Of a DNA stretch of 64,000 nt, positions 48,745 through 61,714 are shown piece by piece; positions within the stretch are counted from its first letter, which is position 1, and every line of letters starts with the position of its first letter. The notes beneath the pieces are model-generated. The model was not told the origin of the DNA, searched no databases, and saw nothing but the letters and a program-made list of their open reading frames with translations. A program made the translations under genes and the position numbers. Origin of the DNA: Archegozetes longisetosus (Eukaryota > Arthropoda > Arachnida > Sarcoptiformes > Trhypochthoniidae); contig JAEMBT020000003.1 of assembly GCA_018873245.2 (NCBI GenBank), positions 9,991,843-10,055,842 of the forward strand, in the 5' to 3' direction.

Positions 48745-51700
48745 GAAGTGCTCTTTCAATAATAAATATTCCATAAAAATTTTGTCAATGCCTTAGACTT
48801 CAGAAAAGTTTCAGCTCTGAGCACAAATTATTCGAGGAAAATAGTGTATCAATGAACAAAAAAAATGAAAATCATTCAATATTGCATAAGAAGACAAATA
48901 AAAATAATGTAATGCGAAGAACTGGGGAAAATTGAGAAGATCTGCAAGTGACATGAGAAAGTGGTGAAACATTATATTCTGTTAGCTTCTATAAAATGCC
49001 ACAAATAAATGCATACTTAATATTCACTGTGGTTTACATGAAAAAACTATTCGAGTAAATGGTTGAATGAGTTTTTAAATTGCATATGCATTTGACAATC
49101 CATTTGAAGCATAAGCTATTTCAGATGGTGCAACTTTAAGAACATTTTTTCAATTATTCCCCAGTTTAATGAAAGCCTAATACGAAAAAATTAAAATTTT
49201 GTTTCAAATCAAAAAGCTTTTCAGAAGTTTGTCATAACACTGTGGGATATCAAAAGATCGTTTTCACCTAAAATGTTCAATTTATTTTTATAAATAGGAA
49301 AATATTAAATTAATTAATGGGCTGAAATTCATAAAACAGCTTACAATCTATTAAACATATGATAAGTTTTGAAAGCTGTGAGATTTGACATAAGTTTTCG
49401 ATTAGGTCTCAGTTTGATTGATTTGATGGCATTAACGAAATACTGTTCACTTATTATAGCTATATATTTAATTATATTTCCGATACTTGAAATCTGTGGC
49501 ATAACTTTGACGAGCAACTGATGGGATCGTGTTTAAGGCTCATCAGTTGAGCACAACTTCAAAGCAATTAGTCTGGGAATGGGTTCATGTCATTCACTTT
49601 AGTGATAGCCTAAAACGGTTTAATGACAATCGACGAGTCGGTAGTCATGACAATAGTTGATCACTTCGAATAAAACTCACAGAAAATTAAATGAAAGAAA
49701 AGAAAAATTGTCAACATATCGAAATTTTTTCTCTCTAAAAGGCATTAATCATTTAAATAATAAGCTCTTATTTATTATTTATGTTTAAGCTTTTCTTTTT
49801 TCGTTTCCATTGACGTTTCGTTAACTCCATTCGGTCTTCTATTCAATAATTAATGGCAAGTATTTTCAATAGTTCGTTCACAACAAACATTCGCAAAACC
49901 GAACTCTTGTCAACTAATCTCTCGAATTTGATTGCCATTCAATAATCTGAGTCCCTCTCACAGCGGGTAACATAATAGACACGTTCACTCCCTTAACGCT
50001 TCCAACCCTTCATTTGTCACTTTGGGTACGGCATAGCCTCTTTTTTGGATACTTCATATAATACCAGAAATATGAGCTCAGAACATTGAAGCATAAAATG
50101 ATGCACTGATTTGAGTGTTCCCTAGAGTTCAGATGAAATATTTTTATTACATTTATTAGCACTTTATGCTGACAGTGAACACAGTATTCTAGTTGTGCTC
50201 AACTAATTGTCATAAGATATACAGATATGCAATCTATTCCGCCATTTCTGGCATTGAGCACTCAATTGAAACATGAGTACAATGTTTGATATGATCTAAT
50301 CAGAAGAATTTCATGAATTTTAGATGATATGACATATCCTAACATTCCAGACATTTCCTAACCATTGCTCCATAAAAATAGCATAATCCAACCCTATTTT
50401 GTTTGATAGGGATAGATATGAGCGCAATAATAATTATGTTATGCACAAGAATATATGCCTTTTATACAAATATATCATCAAATGTTACTATTATTTTGAT
50501 GACAGTAATAAAAGTTATCGTAAGTAACAAACATGACAGACATTATGTCAACTCCATTTAACTCGCTTACCAAATACCATATACTCTATGCTCACGATAA
50601 TACAGAATATACTAAATCTGTAATTCTTTTTACTGAACAATAAGATAAAATGTTTGAATTATTGCTAAATCAAATTTAGCGTCGCATACATAAGAATATC
50701 TAATAGTTCGTAAATCACTTTGTTATAAGAACAAATTCGTGAAATTCTCTCTGAAATACTGATGATTTCTCACATAAATATATTTCAGATGTTTTTGGAT
50801 CGAGAAAATGTCGTAAAAATGACAAATTATCGTATCGTTTTTATTAATAATAGCACTAAAACAAGCTTTTCGATGATCATCAAATAATGGATAAGTAGTT
50901 GTCTTAAGGCTTTATCAACAAGTCTATCAAATTTTTAATATCATTTTCAATTACTTATAATTTTCGAATGTTTGATAGCTACCTATGAAATATTACTTAT
51001 CAAAAGTTGGTACAAGACAACTATACTTCTAATTGATTTTAATTTTTTATAAAAAACGAATTGATTTTAGAGAAGAGACTGTCAAAAAAGTTTGTTCTGG
51101 CTTTAGGCAATTTTAGATTGAAAAAGTGGAAATATTGACAAAACGCCTCTCTCGCCACTAGCACTACTTATGGGTTAAGTATTGCTTAAGCTTATGTTCT
51201 GTCAGGAAATTCAGCATCAGATCCAGCGAAGCAAAAATAGGGTGACTGGACTTCGAGTATGCATAGAAAAATAGTAGTAATGTTATAGCATATGATGCAT
51301 GAAAATATAAAAAATATATTGAATCAACAACTCAACTCATGCATTACAGCAGTTGGGGTTCAAATATAGAGCACTCACTACTCCTTCATTTGAATTTGAA
51401 TGCTTTTCCATTCAATGGTTAAGCAATAAGAAAATATGTAAACTTTTTCAACTTTCAAAAGCAAATCTCTCATTGAGATCTTTATTTCATATTCAGCTTA
51501 TTTTTGAAGTAGAATTGAACCAAATTTAAATTTCTAATGCTTTGTGGCTCGTTTCTGTGCAATCACAAAATTTTATAGAAAATTAAATGTTTCAAAGCGT
51601 GATTCTTAACAATGAAACTCTACGTTAATTATTAATTTAGTGATTTGAGCTTCATTTTGATTGTTCATTAATAACACCTGAATTATTTAAGATTGAATCT

Positions 51701-52887
51701 TTGAACCTAAAGAAATACTGATTTATTTACAAAGTTCCCCTCAGAAAAAAGAAAGTATTATCGAAGTGAAAGCTCACATACAAACAAGTTAAAAATAGAT
51801 CTGAACGCAAACTCGTAAGTTATTAGTGAAACCAATTTGGGAACTGTTAGGAAAAAAGGTTTTAATTAGTAAATGAAGTCACGAATTCCTCATTTATAGC
51901 AAAGTAGTGAAGTGTAAATACAATCAGAATAGCATTGACTGAAGAGAAGCTTCATGTTTGAAAATGATAATAATTTACTATTGAGGATAAACTGCAAACC
52001 TGCTCACTCTTAGTTGATGAGAAAATGTTCATTTGCTTTTTCACACATCTGTAGACAACTAGAATGGTAACACTTTTCTATTTTATTCTTATTAAAAGCA
52101 CAATAAACTTGTTTATCTTAGTAATAGAGTTCTCGTTCTCTATTATCTCAATGATTGACAATTTCCAAATCAAATCAAATTGTGATCATAGAAGAATTTC
52201 ATTCGATCAGAAATACATTCATATTTAAATTTGTTTTGAAAGAGTTTTATTGTATTTCAAAATCAATGCTCGAATGCAGGTTTTTAAACGTTGACATGAA
52301 CTCAGGTTGAAATTGAAATAAAATCATCAAAAGATGAACTTTTCTGTATCTAATGCTAAAATGCCAAAAGCGATATTATGTCATTAAATAATAAGAATAT
52401 AAAATGCAAAGCACATTAATTCCATAATCGGATTCTATTTGGTATATACGATACTATCTTTAAATACCATCCAATTTCAGTATTAAACATATTTAGCTCA
52501 GGCTCAGTCACGCTAATAGTTGCGCACATATAAGGGTTTGCAACTGAAACAAGAAAGGATTTGCTACTTATCGGATAAAGTTATTTGTAAGAATCCAACA
52601 TTACTTAAATCTTATTTCAGAGCGTTGTTACTAGGAATAAAACTTTGTCAGTGCTTCGAAGATGCAATCAATCCTATTGATGAAAAATTTGTTTCAATCA
52701 AAATTTTATGCAAAAGTTAGCGCAGAGAACATGAATTATTTATGCATCAAAGTCTTTCTCGTGAGTCTTCTCTCTACTTCAATTTAGTCATAATAACATA
52801 TTGAAAGCAAAAAATTAAAGCTTTAAAGATTTTTTAAATAATAAGAACTGGTACACTTCAAAATCTTGAAACTTAAAGCCTTGATAC
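48745..52887. other. Non-coding, nothing recognised
   Basis: AT-rich without supported genes. A small hairpin (CAACTGATGGG with CTCATCAGTTG) lies at about 49517-49550. The 66-codon open frame at 52520-52720 has no recognisable features. Confidence 0.5.
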
Positions 52888-53036
52888 CTTGTTTCACAAC
52901 CTGATGCCCAGATTGTCCAAATGGTTATTTCAATTAACTATGTACCATGTTTACTGCTATTGTAATACTTATTGAGTTTAGCTTATTTCTTATCTAGTAA
53001 GGGACGATCATTTAGACAATCTGGTTGTGAAACAAG
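52888..53036. repeat. Inverted repeat of about 30 bp arms
   Basis: The left arm CTTGTTTCACAACC..AGATTGTCCAAATG pairs with the right arm CATTTAGACAATCTGGTTGTGAAACAAG across about 84 bp. The left arm carries an extra 9 bases (TGATGCCCA region) that the right arm lacks. It may be a decayed small MITE; there are no clear target duplications. Confidence 0.65.
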
Positions 53037-53549
53037 ATTTCGAGATTTCACCGCTTTTCCTTAGCAAATTTTAAAACCAATTTTACCAATAATTATGCCA
53101 GAATTAGAACAACCGGAAAAGTTCAGACAAATAACAAAAGTTTTAAAGAAATATAAGATTTGGCAGATTGACAGACGACGCATTAGTTTATTGATATTTG
53201 ATCACAAGATCTTCGACATTCGAAGTGATTTTGTATGACTGAACACACCTTCCTTATTACCAATAACCAATACAAAATAAGTTGACTGTATGTGGACTTA
53301 AGACAGACTTCTAAATGAAAATAAAATGCTATCATCTTTTGATTATTAAAGTCAAAAGTTTTGGTATGAGATTTTGTGCATCACAAAGTTTTAATATTGA
53401 ACCTTTAAAAACATTACATTACGAGCTTAAAGCCTAGGGAAGTGCATCTTATCTCTAATTCTGGAAGTGCCCGTTGGGAAATATGAAGAGCAATACATTC
53501 AAAATACCATTCCAAATGATTCGGACTCTCTATCTATATCTCTCTTCAT

Positions 53550-53593
<44 letters not shown>

Positions 53594-55479
53594 TATCCAT
53601 GACTATAACATCTATATCTTTCTGCCTTGTCTTTCATCTCCCAAAATAAGCCGCATTTTAGTTAAGTATACTTTTACTGTATCTGAGTTGTTGGTGCATA
53701 CGGTAATGCCGAATAAATCCATCACATATACTGCACATCTCTATAATGTAAAAGCAATGCTTTTCTCTCAAATGGCATCTAAATCCAACTTAATCTTATT
53801 GCCAATTTGTTGCGACATAACAGGCATAAACATTTAGGAGCTCTTTCTATACAGACCTTTCTCTCTATCTCTAATTTACTTTCAAATTCAATTTAGTTTT
53901 TCTCATTCAGTAATTTTGACTTTGTGTTAGAGAACGAGTAACTACTTATTTTTCTATCATGTTATTCAAAATTAGTCTTTTTCCTTCAAATTTCCAGTCC
54001 AGAAATTTTTATTACAATAACCAAATAATCAAACTTTGAATGGATTTTTAGGCCAAAAATAAGAAACAGAATAGAAATCTATGGTTTAGAAAAATTTTTA
54101 ACCATTACTTATTGAATAAACTTAAATTACTGAGACTAAAGTTATAAAAATCTGGATTAAAATCAATAGCTCAGAAATAAATGATCGTTTCATAAGTTTG
54201 AGTCCGTTATATAGAGTAAGTTCGAAATGATTTGCTAGAATATAAAAATAAAGTTGAAAGAAATATGAGACAAATTGGATGACAACAGCAGTATAATATT
54301 CCTATGAATAGGTTTCCCGAGTAATGAGAACTAAAATGAGATCATAAAAGAAGAAGCATTTGCTAAATCCTGTTTCGTAGCAACAGGTAGTGATGCATAC
54401 AATATAATATTGAACTTTTGATAGCAGAGGCCAGAACGGCCAACTATCAAATACTATTGGATTTACGTGAAATCACTTCTACCGTATTTTATCTCTTTTT
54501 CTTTCTGTCTCTTCTTCTCTCCCTCTCTAACAAGCGTTACGCCAAACTGTAATGCAATATATATTATGATATTTGCAGTACTTATCCTGTGCATTTTCTA
54601 TTAGTATTGCATTACTACTAAGAGTAGAGTATTTTTTCAAAGCGCTACTGAGTAAGAGAAATACGAGATCAGACAATTTAAGGTAAGATAGTCTGCAGCT
54701 AGGTTTTATATAAAAAAATCTTATCTGTTCGCCAAAATAGAAGTGCAGATAAGTAACTTTTAGTAAATAGGTTTATAAGATGATAGTTCAGTTCAACGCA
54801 GAAAGTAATAGATATTTCAATTTCGTTCTTGGCTTGGATTAGAAATCAATCGTCAGATTCAATCATTTTGAATCTAAATCTAATTCATGTCCCAATCTAT
54901 TTTTAACCTGAGTAGTAATGGTTTTATTTTATTTCTCGGATCTAAGTTGACGTCTTTCAGCTTTTTATTTTTATTTTAAAGCATTATTCACTCCTCGATA
55001 ATTCTTAGTTTTTACGAATTCAGTACATAATTAAATATTTAGAAATTCTAGAACTCTGAAAGAAAACAAGATTAAGTGGTAATAAGTAAACATACTTTCA
55101 AAAATCATAAATATATTATTTAAAGTTTATGTTCATAATTTTAAAGCAGAAAATTCACAGCTTTCTAGAGCGTTAAATCATGAGATATTTATGTTGAACT
55201 TTTAAAAACGAGCCAAAGTGTAATCATTCGTCATCGATTCTAAATAGAGATATTTTATAACTAATGTTATACGAAGAAACGGAATCTGTTTCGATGCGGA
55301 TGTAATTAAATGAGAGTATGAACGATTATTTGAGAAGTTAAGTAACTTTAAGTACATTGTATTAATGTTACAGACCATCGATAGAGAATTTGGTCAATGA
55401 ATTTGCAGTTGATTTCTGCAAATTTAAGTTTTAAAAGTTAATTTTATTTGAGAAATGGGTAATTTTTGACATAAAAAAG
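53037..55479. other. Non-coding, with a CT repeat
   Basis: No gene is supported. The stretch 53520-53900 is pyrimidine-rich, and the apparent 60-codon open frame at 53467-53649 is translated repeat. Confidence 0.5.
53551..53587. repeat. (CT)n microsatellite
   Basis: About eighteen CT units. Confidence 0.96.
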
Positions 55480-56640
55480 CTTGAAGTGTTTGACATCAAA
55501 ATTGGCTGCTGATTACCTACTGAAAGAAATAACTGTAAAATTCAAGTTATCAGACGTACTTCTTCCCAAGAGCATTAATATCAAATATTGTCAACAACTT
55601 GATCGACATTTAGCTAATTTACCCCAAACTATTGATTGGGTCATAACATTTTATAGATATGAGAATCAAGTGTGAGCACTTTCAGATATCTTTGCTTTAG
55701 TTAATGGAAGTAGAAGAAAAATCAGAGACTTGTGCAAATTTATCAAGGCTTAAAAACGAGTTCATATTCAGTTTTCATTAGAAAAGGTCAAATTATTAAA
55801 GATTTTGAAGATATTTAGATCTGAATTAATAAATCGTTCATTTCTAAGTGTTGAGATTCAGAGCAAATTAGTTAAGAATACTCTAAAATAATTAGAGATA
55901 CGATAACTAATGATTAATAAAAAAAATCAGTTACACGAGAAAATCATCTGCCAACTTAAAAAGCTATTATTTGTTCATCTTTACTGCAATAATTCCATAA
56001 GTTATGGAACGTTTTAGAAAAGTGAATGATATTGAAGTTACTTTTGATTATTGTGAAGATAGATATACTATAAAAATGATCTAATTTTAATATCGCAAAT
56101 TTATTTGATTTTATATGAATTCTGGTAATGCCTATCGACTAGATATGCCAAAACACGAGGGTTTGATAATTGACTTCACTTTTACTATATTAAATATGAG
56201 AACTTTGTCATTGAATATAAAGATACGCAGTCAGCCATATTATTCACCCAATTATTATTATGCTGAGACCTTTTATTTGATGAATACGAGAGAGAATGGT
56301 ATGTTTTGTTTGATTTCGAACCAAAAAAAGAATATTTTCAGCTTTTGACAAGATTATGCTGTAACTTATTTATTTAATAAGTTAGATTGACTTCAAATGC
56401 TATAGTTTTCAGTGAATTGTTTTCGTTGACTTTGGGTCAAGTAAATGATAATTTTGAAATATTGTACAATTTTTTCTTATAACCAAATTTTTACAGCATT
56501 AGCACTTTCGAAAATCCAGAATATAAAAAATATAAGTTTGGCCAATATATTCGTTAGCAATGAAGTGAATCTCAGCTTATTTTTACATATTATATCTATA
56601 CTGAAGTTGCTCTTATCTAAAGTGCAGCTGTAAGGCTGAG
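55480..56640 (+). pseudogene. Probable eroded LRR-like gene remnant
   Basis: A series of short plus-strand frames reads like a decayed Leu/Ile-rich protein: 55481-55675 (SKLAADYLLKEITVKF, NLPQTIDWVITFYRYEN), about 56004-56080 (MERFRKVNDIEVTFDY), 56115-56348 (IIDFTFTILNMRTLSLNIKI) and 56445-56633 (LSKIQNIKNISLANIFV). The L..L.L spacing recalls the remnants at 8-16.5 kb, but I could not align their diagnostic motifs, so membership of that family is only a suggestion. Confidence 0.3.
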
Positions 56641-59600
56641 AAATAAAATTATGCGAATGACAGCATATTATTTATAAATTCATGACATGCCTCATGTTTT
56701 ATAATTAAATTTACTAAAATCAATAAAATGAATCACTATTTCTTATAATATGGAACTAAATCTTACAAATTGACTCTAAGACTCATTAAATAGTAAATTA
56801 ATTTTAGATTTTCTTAAATCGTATGAGATTTTTAAACATAAAGTTTGCTCTCTAATTTGAAAAACAAAAGGTTTCTATGACATAAGCTCAAAGGTTTTTT
56901 ACGAGAAAAGTGCACGAACTGCAAATCTAGCTAAATTTTCACTAGTCTTCAATTGACTAGTGATTCAGATCACGTCAGGGAATAATCTTATGCAGTGGTA
57001 AACACTATTTCAGTATTATTTTTTCGCTAACTCTTCAAATATTTACAGCAGTTTTAGTTTATTTTAAATGCATAATAAAATTTAATGGCAGGCAGTGAGA
57101 AGACTAACACACGAAACGTGATTCGCAACGAATCGACTCATTTGTTTGACAATTGAAATAAATTATTGCTTTAATCCTTTCGAGACTTTCAAATAGAAGT
57201 TTTAGGGAATCCATGTAGAAATACTATTTCAAATCAAGTTATTCTATTGAAATCAAGTTCCTCTAACTCTAATGGTATGCAATACGTGTTGTCATTACGG
57301 TGTTTATGAGCTTCAAAAATGTTAACAAAGTTAGGTTTGTTTTGTTCTCTCCTTAAAAGTCTCTTCACTGCAATACATACTTATATTTTAGACAAAAATC
57401 AATTTTTAAAATTTTAGTTGCAATTAAAAACTTGAAAATAATGTTCAATTTCGGCATAATTAGTATAATTTAGTCATAACACAAAGCCATGAAAATTGTT
57501 ACTGAAAGACGAGCTCAGTAAAAGAAGTAAAACATATTTTTATACATAAAGAAAATATAGTCTATAAGTTATGAAGAGGACAAGGGAGACACGACTAGAA
57601 CTAGCGCTGGAGTGTGATTCAGAAGCGATTAGATTTAGATCTCTATTGACAAAACAGCAAATCTGCCGACCGTTGAGGACCACAACAAATCATTCTGTTG
57701 TCTCTCACATATACGGATCTCAAATGTTATACACTTTAGTATATTGAATAGTAAGCAATTATCGCTAGACTTGATAGACATGAAATGCATTGATCACAGC
57801 ATGCAATCTATTGGTCATCATATCTTTTTCAGGGAAATGCTCTCATGTTTAGCTGATGGCATCTGACAGTAGGGACGAGATTGAAGGCACATATTGTCTA
57901 CTAATGCACATAAAAATGAGAGAAAGAGAAAAAACACATTAAAGTGTTGAGCAAACAAACGCTTCACCAGACATTCTCTCTCCTAGTCTTCAATAGCATA
58001 GCGACTCTTTTTCCTACTAATCAAAAGATTATACCTCGTATGGCATATCATATTTCTATCTACTAAATTAACATTGAATTGAAAAGAAGAATTTCAATAC
58101 TAAGAAAATTTAATTTGAATCCAGAGCTCATATAATGTAACTTTGTTTCTTGTATCAAAATGCATTTCAAACAAATTTTGACAGATTTTTTTATCCGCTT
58201 ATAACGAGTTTATTACTATTCGAGATGAGAGTAGGGAACAGTTTTTATTTATAAAAAATGTTTAATATCTATAATTGACTGATGTTGTGGAATTATAAGC
58301 AGTTCTATCCTCGAGTTTGCCTGCATTCAAAAGTGTTTCTCTTTTTTATTATCCAAATATAGCGTCAGTAACAGTTGCTTTCAACACGAACTCTCACTTT
58401 CTATAAGTCTGTGTCTCTCAGATTCAACTCAATTACTATTTCTTTTGAGAGTAACCAGTATTCACAGCTGTTGCCACCGGAGTAAACATATTTGACCAGC
58501 AATAAAGTCCAATAGGAAATCGGCAAAGTTTCATAGTTGAAAAATAATGATTTAACTTAAATATTAAATAAAACTTGACAAATGACTGACCCAACCAAAA
58601 GGCGAAGTTTAGACAAAGCAAACCAAGTTCTTTATATTATTTATATTTGTTCGATAACTCTTGTAAAATAACCAAGTCTTTACGACTCATACTTAATATA
58701 ACTTGCTCTAAGTTTTCTAAAAATGCATTTTTAAAATATAAGATTATATTTAATAATGTGAAAAATTTCGATACAATAAAACTTGGAGAAAAAATTTGTT
58801 CTATTTGAACACCGAAAATAAAATAGTATTGAACTAAACTTAAATACAATTTGAGATGAGAGCTCAATATATTTTGAAAGAATCGCTGCTTGAGTTTCAT
58901 GTGATATCTTCTGCCATTCTTCGTCTCTCAATGAAATGCTATATCAGTAACTACTTTATGAGTTATTGCTTTTCTGTTAGTCTTGTCCACTCTCTCGATA
59001 TTTCTTTTGATTTCTATTTCTTCATCTCATTTCTTCTTTTGCCTTCCTTTCGCACTCTCGTTGATCTCCAGAAGTGGCGTTTTTATTAATAAGAGAACCA
59101 AATAGAAGGAGCGTATACGCCAATTGAATTCCATTATGAGATAAGCTTCGAGTGTCGCACAAAAACTTAATACCAATTAATCATTGTCTCAACAAATGCT
59201 ATATAAAAGATCAATGATTTATAAGATTCAATACATAACTCCATTTCCATTGATGTTGAAGTAGATCAAGATTTTTCTAATCATGAGCTAATTATCTGGT
59301 TTTCTTATTTATGATTTTTATGCAACACTATTAATTTACCAAATAATAAATCTGAAAAAGTTATGCTTTTCTAATAAATGAAGTGTTGATTTATTTGTTG
59401 AGCACACTTTTGCCATTAGCTATAGTGCAAAAAATAACGCAAAAAAGTATTTTGGGTTACATTTAGGCGATTGGATACAAGGAACATAATGACATATAGG
59501 CTAACTCTCATACTGTATTCACTCGGTTGGAACCTTTTATCGCCGGAAACTTGACCATAACTGCATTTTTTCTTAGTATTTCAGATAATATATTAAGTAT

Positions 59601-60770
59601 ATCCATAATATCTATATTAATGTATGTGAATTTGCTTCAAATAAGGAAAGTGCAAACCATTACTATGATTGGGATAATTCATTCTTAGGTATAGAATAGG
59701 TTTTAATTTGGATTCGGGGCTTCTTTGCTTTACAAAAAAAAATTCAATTTCTTCGTCTTTAATTTTGAACTGACTTATTTAAGCCAATCAAGTAAAACAT
59801 GCTATCTAATCAAATATATTTGTGTTCTTACATTTATCAACTTAATCATATTTCATGATTTCAAACTATATCGATTGGATCCAATTTATTTTCACCGTGT
59901 TTTGAAAGTTTATCTTTAAATGATCTTAACTCTGTTCTTATTGATCGGACTCAATTCTTAGATGTCTTGACCACTGAGTAGAACCATGATATTTCTCTTC
60001 ACCTCTGACTAATGAATCAATGATTATATATTCGCTTTTATCATATAATTGGATCTTTTTAAAAAAAAACAAGTTTAATTCATCCAATGAATATTCCTTT
60101 CGAACAATATCCTGATGAAACAATATATTGTTTCAAAATTAAAGAATCTATAATTTTAATAGCTATTGATGACATAAAAATATACGGATTTGAAGATGAA
60201 TTAATTATAATTTTTCCTGAAAATCAAGAGAAATCAGTCGTGAACTTATCTTTATCTGCTTGTTGTCTAATTTTGAGATTTTGATAATCTTGAATATTGA
60301 GGTTTAATATAACGTTATATTGTTGTCACGCACTAATTTACCTTCACACAAATTAGAAGGCCTTCAATCTAATTAGTGATTAGTGAGTCTTAGTTAGTTC
60401 AAAAGCAAAGGATAGTTAAGAATCGGCATGTAATCATATATATATAAAGTAAGTGTGTGATTTCATCCTTTATTCAAACCACTTAACTTTGAATAGAAAT
60501 ACCAATATTTAGAAAACCCCATTCAGATGTACAGTTGATTTAACTTTAACTTGGTGTTTCTTTTAACGATCCCTATAAATATTTGAATAACAAAATTTAT
60601 CTTATCTCGTTCTATGATCGAGAACAAGTGAATTCTATGCAACATTCGGTATAAATAAATTCATTAACAGAATGCACAATGGATTACAGTTTTATAATAA
60701 ACAAAAAAATTACTGAATTAAAATAATTCCAACAATTAATTTGATTGTTAAAAATAAATGAGCATTTTCT
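56641..60770. other. Mostly non-coding
   Basis: No gene can be supported. A 64-codon plus-strand frame at 59725-59919 (LTFINLIIFHDFKLYRLDPI) and a 65-codon frame at 60087-60284 (ESIILIAIDDIKIYGFEDEL) look mildly protein-like and could be further LRR-type debris, but nothing aligns clearly. Confidence 0.4.
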
Positions 60771-60960
60771 TTAAAAATTAAGTATAATATAAAAGACCAA
60801 ATTAGAGTGAAACTTGTTCGCGGTACAACTGCAAAACTTTGCTTCGTCGTGGAATTTTCTGCGAGATCTGTTATAATCGGAACGGTATAAGCGGAACTCC
60901 TGTTTGTGGCAGCCCTCCAGTATGTACACTATTACATCCAAACAGTTCTTTTTGAGAAAT
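60771..60960 (-). pseudogene. 3' fragment of a hemopexin-like gene
   Basis: It matches only the last quarter of the hemopexin-like gene at 23.6 kb, in the same orientation, 36 kb away. KELFGCNSVHTGGLPQTGV aligns with KELFGCSGGHMG..GLPQKGV, and the DNA continues to match through the GPI-signal region (CCGCGAACAAGTTTCACTCT against CCGCAAACAAGTTTAGCTTT). A frameshift follows GVP and the first three quarters of the gene are absent. Similarity stops abruptly at about 60960, suggesting a truncated duplication. Confidence 0.85.
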
Positions 60961-61604
60961 GTTAGAAGTAAGAAAATTGATGTAGTAAAAGAATATTTTT
61001 CAAGCAGCAAAAAAAGTCAGAAAAGAGTGCACTGAACCAACGGGTTCTTTGTCTTCTATCAAAGTATTCATAGAGAACGGTTGTCATAAACACTTGTGAA
61101 AATCAAAACATTTTCTCCTTTTTGACATCAAAATGTTTTGTGACAGAAATGACAGCAAATTGACATGACTTCCTATGTATACCAAATGCAAATTCATGTA
61201 TTCTTTAATATAGGGAATGCTTCGCAAAATCAATTCTGATTCTTCTTATCAGTTTGAAGAAAATTAGCTTTCAAACTGAATAAAATTTAATGATATTGTG
61301 AAACGTGTACCCAAAGGGTAATACAATGTATTCAATTAGTTGTAGATGTATTCAAAACTTTACTTAAATTTGATGAAAATTCAGTTCCGTTTACTTGAAC
61401 AGAAGGTAAGAATGTGAGCATTTGAATCAAAAATTGATTTGAATCCAATTATAATGTAACTGATAAAGTATTCTTAAAATTTTTGTTCAAATAGAGTGCA
61501 TTAAAGCACTTAAACTGAGTAACGCCTGACATCTATGTAGTAGACGTGAAATACGATGCTTATTGAGTAACCTGTTAGAGAACTCAGTCTATAGGTTGAT
61601 TAAA
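60961..61604. other. Non-coding, nothing recognised
   Basis: No similarity to the hemopexin genes or other features beyond the break at about 60960. Confidence 0.45.
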
Positions 61605-61714
61605 GTATAGTTTCTCATCTCTCACTTATATATTAATCAACAACAATACTTATAACTTATAGTTTATAAGTATTGTTGTTAATTAATATACAAGTGAGAG
61701 ATGAGAAACTATAC
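61605..61714. repeat. Near-perfect 110 bp hairpin
   Basis: A left arm of about 51 bases beginning GTATAGTTTCTCATCTCTCA is repeated in reverse complement with two mismatches, ending TGAGAGATGAGAAACTATAC. The loop is about 8 bases (CTTATAGT). It could be a very young or constrained small foldback element, or a hairpin RNA precursor if transcribed. There is no gene nearby. Confidence 0.92.

Noticed and set aside
60087..60284. 65-codon plus-strand open frame that looks mildly protein-like
   Set aside because: Too short, no recognisable family, no splice partners found; could be debris of an LRR-like gene but cannot be supported.
60771..61010. 79-codon minus-strand open frame over the hemopexin fragment
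   Set aside because: The open frame is not the frame that aligns with the hemopexin-like gene; the real relic is in other frames and is broken.
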